The notes under the pieces are model-generated. The model saw only the letters and a list, made by a program, of their open reading frames with translations. It searched no databases and had not been told where the DNA came from. Both the position numbers and the translations under genes were made by a program. A stretch of DNA of 64,000 nt from Spirosoma linguale DSM 74 (GTDB lineage Bacteria; Bacteroidota; Bacteroidia; Cytophagales; Spirosomataceae), in contig CP001769.1 in NCBI GenBank assembly GCA_000024525.1, positions 6,171,001 through 6,235,000 on the forward strand, written 5' to 3'. Below, piece after piece: positions 63,585-64,000 of the stretch (its first letter is position 1; each line of letters begins with the position of its first letter).

Positions 63585-63592
63585 TAAATTTG
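63585..63592 (+). promoter_or_regulatory. -7 promoter element of the last gene
   Basis: TAAATTTG matches TAnnTTTG, 135 bases before the ATG at 63727. TTTA (63564-63567) at 17 bases distance is only a weak -33 element. Confidence 0.4.
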
Positions 63593-63702
63593 TATTTTAC
63601 CGGGAAACCGCCTTGACTCTCAGCTACATGAGTTTAGGGCAATAAACCGATTGGACTACTCATCTCGTTTCAAGACTGCCTCCACACTAGGTACCTGAAA
63701 AA

Positions 63703-63729
63703 AATGAAGTTATTGAAAGACAAAAAATG
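63703..63729 (+). CDS. Possible 8-codon upstream reading frame overlapping the next start
   Basis: ATG AAG TTA TTG AAA GAC AAA AAA TGA encodes MKLLKDKK, and its TGA stop overlaps the ATG of the next gene (AATGA), an arrangement that allows stop-restart translation. It may be a leader peptide or merely chance in A-rich sequence. Confidence 0.25.
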
Positions 63730-64000
63730 AAGAATTGTTACTTATTAAAGCATCTACTTGTCATTAGCTTGCTAGCTACTGGTACACACCTGTCAGCACA
63801 GACAACGAATCAGGTCTTAAAAATTACCTATCCTGAAAGCCGGGCGATTTTTCAACGCGAGAATGATAATACCAGTACTATTTACTTATCGGGAAGCTTA
63901 TATCAACCCGTCGACAGTGTTCAGGCTCGCCTGCAGGTAGAAGTAGCTGGGCAGGGCCTCAACACAAACTGGGTGACCATTCAACGGAATCCACAGGGCG
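63727..64000 (+). CDS. Secreted paralogue of the esterase-like protein (partial, C-terminus outside window)
   Basis: 91 codons are visible before the window edge. A signal peptide (LLVISLLATGTHLSAQ) is followed by ITYPESRAIFQRENDN, then VQARLQVEVAGQGLNTNWVTIQRNPQG. This matches the N-terminal domain of the preceding 989-residue protein (SFPTTRAVLQRNNSN, VEARLQARDGIGSSTDWVTLQNNPSGG). It is therefore probably a tandem paralogue with the same SGNH domain next. It is 182 bases downstream of that gene. Confidence 0.8.
   Translation, partial: MKNCYLLKHLLVISLLATGTHLSAQTTNQVLKITYPESRAIFQRENDNTSTIYLSGSLYQPVDSVQARLQVEVAGQGLNTNWVTIQRNPQG

Overview
The window reads as chromosomal DNA of a Bacteroidota bacterium of the order Cytophagales, most like Spirosoma or a close relative (inferred from gene content and style, not from a database search). 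Supporting signs are SusC/SusD pairs, TonB-dependent receptors with a carboxypeptidase-regulatory-like N-terminal domain, an ExbB-ExbD-ExbD-TonB operon, a secreted protein with a type IX secretion (T9SS) tail, and many promoters of the TAnnTTTG type. No rRNA, phage, IS element or CRISPR array was seen.

Layout. Bases 1-10,600 hold minus-strand outer-membrane uptake genes: a SusC cut by the window edge, then a SusC-SusD-CRTAC1-like (FG-GAP/VCBS plus ASPIC/UnbV) triad. Bases 11,400-25,980 carry a large FAD/Fe-S D-lactate-type dehydrogenase, a secreted metalloprotease, an amino-acid permease, a TonB receptor divergent from a Tat-exported Gfo/Idh/MocA oxidoreductase, an acyltransferase and an ApbE flavin transferase. 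Bases 26,000-31,300 hold a small membrane protein, a Uma2-type nuclease-fold protein, chorismate synthase, a BatD-like protein, a 67-residue protein and a beta-CASP metallo-beta-lactamase. Bases 31,394-40,021 are a pbpC / DUF4440-like / alpha-2-macroglobulin cluster. Then come a strongly repetitive Asp/Arg/Asn lipoprotein, a gamma-carbonic anhydrase with a HupE/UreJ protein, and two tandem M1 metallopeptidases. From 47,800 onward are tRNA-Pro(GGG), a beta-propeller lipoprotein, katG, a single-domain response regulator, the exbB-exbD-exbD-tonB-(small)-pstS-TPR operon, adk-obg, and two tandem secreted esterase-like proteins, the second cut by the window edge.

How the parts fit. Much of the window concerns the envelope: TonB-driven import (three receptors plus the energising complex), peptidoglycan and envelope surveillance (PBP1C with a thioester alpha-2-macroglobulin), secreted hydrolases and flavin attachment. 

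The most unusual feature is a set of short palindromic repeat elements. At least six distinct kinds occur here. Two kinds lie inside coding sequences and are read through in frame: one in both the CRTAC1-like protein and the D-lactate dehydrogenase, the other inside the transpeptidase domain of PBP1C. Another appears to supply the -33 element of the tRNA-Pro promoter. A second observation is a pair of sequence boxes with an invariant 20-base spacer, at exactly the same distance upstream of both susC genes.
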